From Anabaena subtropica FACHB-260 (GTDB taxonomy: Bacteria; Cyanobacteriota; Cyanobacteriia; Cyanobacteriales; Nostocaceae): a stretch of 64,000 nucleotides of DNA. The DNA lies in assembly GCF_014697105.1 (NCBI RefSeq), contig NZ_JACJRF010000019.1, forward strand, positions 1 to 64,000, written 5' to 3'. Every line of letters starts with the position of its first letter. The stretch's first letter is position 1. Made by a program: the position numbers and the translations under genes. A model generated the notes under the pieces. That model did not search any database, was not told the DNA's origin, and worked only from the letters and a program-made list of their open reading frames with translations. Shown here piece after piece: positions 62,962-64,000 of this stretch.

Positions 62962-64000
62962 ATGACACCAGAAATCAAGTTCATAATAGACACAATTTTT
63001 TCTAAAACAGAAGGTCAAAATATTGAATTTAAAGAGGTTAATTCTAAAAATCCTGTTAATACTATTTTGGCTTATACAGAAAAATACGTAACAGGATTTC
63101 TTAATGCTGCTGTAGAAGGAGATATTTATCTGGGCATACAGGACTCTGGAAAAATATCAGGCATTATTATTAACCGAAGTGACAAGGATGAAATACTTAG
63201 AACCATCCCTAATAAATTAAGAAATACTAAGCCGTCGGTTATTCAATCGTGCTATCAAGTAAATTTTTACACTGTTTATGATACTGAATCGATGGAAATA
63301 GAAAATTTATATGTTGTACGTATTCATGTTTTCAAATTAGAATTTGAAGAGGAATATTTTTATAAGACATCAGGAGGCAATACTTATTTAAAAAAAGAAG
63401 CAAGTTGCATGGAGCTTCCACCTGAAGAATTAGCTAAAGAATTGAAAAACCGTCACCAAAAATCTTTAAAAAGAGAACTAGAAAAAATTAATATTCAGTT
63501 AGACAGAGAGCCTGAAAATAAGACTTTATTACGGAAGAAAGCAGAAATATATAGATTTATGGGTAATGTAGATATGATGAATGAAATATATGAAAAATTA
63601 ATTGACTTAAACCCTAAAAATTCTACAACAAGAGTTGCTTACGCATCTGCACATAAAAGTATTGGTGACTTAGATGGTGCGCTATCTATTCTTAATGATG
63701 CCCTTAAATTAGATAAGAATAATTCTGCTGTATTAAAATTAAAAGGATCAATTCTTCTGAGTTCAAATAATATAGAAGAAGCTCTGCAATCATATCATGA
63801 AGCTTTAAATAATAATCCCGATGATTATACAGTCATTACTCAAATTGGTATTATACTGAGAGAATTATGTAAATATAAAGAATCTATTTATTTTTTTAAT
63901 TACGCTCTTTCCAAATATCCTGGTTATAGAGCTGCAAAATATGAAAGACAAAAAACATATTACAAAATGTTTCTAAAACGTACAAAAAGCAATATAAATC
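62962..64000 (+). CDS. AlbA_2/Schlafen-like domain plus TPR protein, cut by window end
   Basis: An open frame from the ATG at 62962 to the last base without a stop (over 345 codons). The N-terminal domain (about 1-160) has TEGQNIEFKEVNSK, FLNAAVEGDIYLGIQDSG and YLKKEASCMELPPEEL. This is the layout of AlbA_2 (Schlafen AAA_4-like, EGxxxEFK) domains, some of which are nucleic-acid binding or nuclease-like. After it come TPR-like repeats from about residue 180 (RKKAEIYRFMGNVDMMNEIY, DLDGALSILNDALKLDKNN, NIEEALQSYHEALNNNPDD). It is AT-rich relative to mdh. The fusion suggests signalling or defence, as an inference. Confidence 0.72.
   Translation, partial: MTPEIKFIIDTIFSKTEGQNIEFKEVNSKNPVNTILAYTEKYVTGFLNAAVEGDIYLGIQDSGKISGIIINRSDKDEILRTIPNKLRNTKPSVIQSCYQVNFYTVYDTESMEIENLYVVRIHVFKLEFEEEYFYKTSGGNTYLKKEASCMELPPEELAKELKNRHQKSLKRELEKINIQLDREPENKTLLRKKAEIYRFMGNVDMMNEIYEKLIDLNPKNSTTRVAYASAHKSIGDLDGALSILNDALKLDKNNSAVLKLKGSILLSSNNIEEALQSYHEALNNNPDDYTVITQIGIILRELCKYKESIYFFNYALSKYPGYRAAKYERQKTYYKMFLKRTKSNIN

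Noticed and set aside
1-64000. CRISPR array, tRNA, rRNA or prophage
   Set aside because: No spaced direct repeats of 28-37 bases, no tRNA-like T-loop/acceptor pattern and no phage structural genes were seen. Tandem heptamers are STRRs, not CRISPR repeats. A dedicated scan (tRNAscan-SE, Infernal) would be decisive.

Overview
The window looks like chromosomal DNA from a filamentous, heterocyst-type cyanobacterium of the Nostoc/Anabaena/Trichormus group. The evidence is the very frequent HIP1 octamer GCGATCGC, heptanucleotide short tandem repeats (STRRs) between genes, and a gene set typical of oxygenic phototrophs: psaE, ndhO, ferredoxin-type glutamate synthase, fibrillin/PAP, a phytochrome-family kinase and many cyanobacterial DUFs. 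The genus is inferred from composition and family resemblance, since no database search was possible. I found no rRNA, tRNA, CRISPR array, complete insertion sequence or prophage.

Region by region. 1-6.0 kb: remnant of an Rpn-type nuclease gene, two small conserved proteins, a Get3d-type ATPase with a C-terminal alpha-crystallin domain, and a hybrid kinase with GAF-PHY (PAS-less phytochrome), a cyanobacteriochrome-like GAF and a histidine kinase core. 6.3-7.6 kb: dxr (isoprenoids). 7.9-14.6 kb: four polytopic GT-C type glycosyltransferases in two convergent pairs. 14.6-15.9 kb: a long AT-rich gap with no convincing gene. 15.9-24.4 kb: polysaccharide deacetylase, ferredoxin-dependent glutamate synthase and a secreted phosphodiester glycosidase. 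24.6-31.8 kb: a cupin, an IscA/HesB-type protein, then the str cluster rpsL-rpsG-fusA-tuf-rpsJ behind a near-consensus promoter, then a LON-N-domain protein.

31.9-40.7 kb: pheA, a DUF1997 protein, and a minus-strand RNA block of radical SAM protein, rne and rnhB, where RNase E ends in the arginine-rich nonapeptide known to bind PNPase in cyanobacteria; then a STAS protein. 41.2-49.3 kb: a small protein with a possible cAMP-receptor site upstream, DapL-type aminotransferase, clpS, two intramembrane-protease-like proteins (CPBP and PrsW), a DICT/degenerate HD-GYP sensor translationally coupled to a pentapeptide-repeat protein, an acetyltransferase and a DUF2809 protein. 49.6-56.9 kb: B12/radical SAM protein, DUF1830, DUF4079, a membrane protein, an orphan ABC ATPase, an OmpR-type regulator with an incomplete acidic pocket, and two small proteins. 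57.0-64.0 kb: mraY, DUF3134, fibrillin, psaE, mutM, ndhO, mdh, a charged small protein, and an AlbA_2/Schlafen-like plus TPR protein cut by the window end.

Most of the window is core chromosome (translation, RNA decay, cell wall, nitrogen assimilation, photosynthesis). The less ordinary parts are: the glycosyltransferase group; two stable intergenic hairpins flanking rpsG whose loops are complementary; dispersed repeats that appear to have been inserted in frame into several genes; signalling proteins with degraded catalytic motifs; and the AlbA_2-TPR gene at the right edge.
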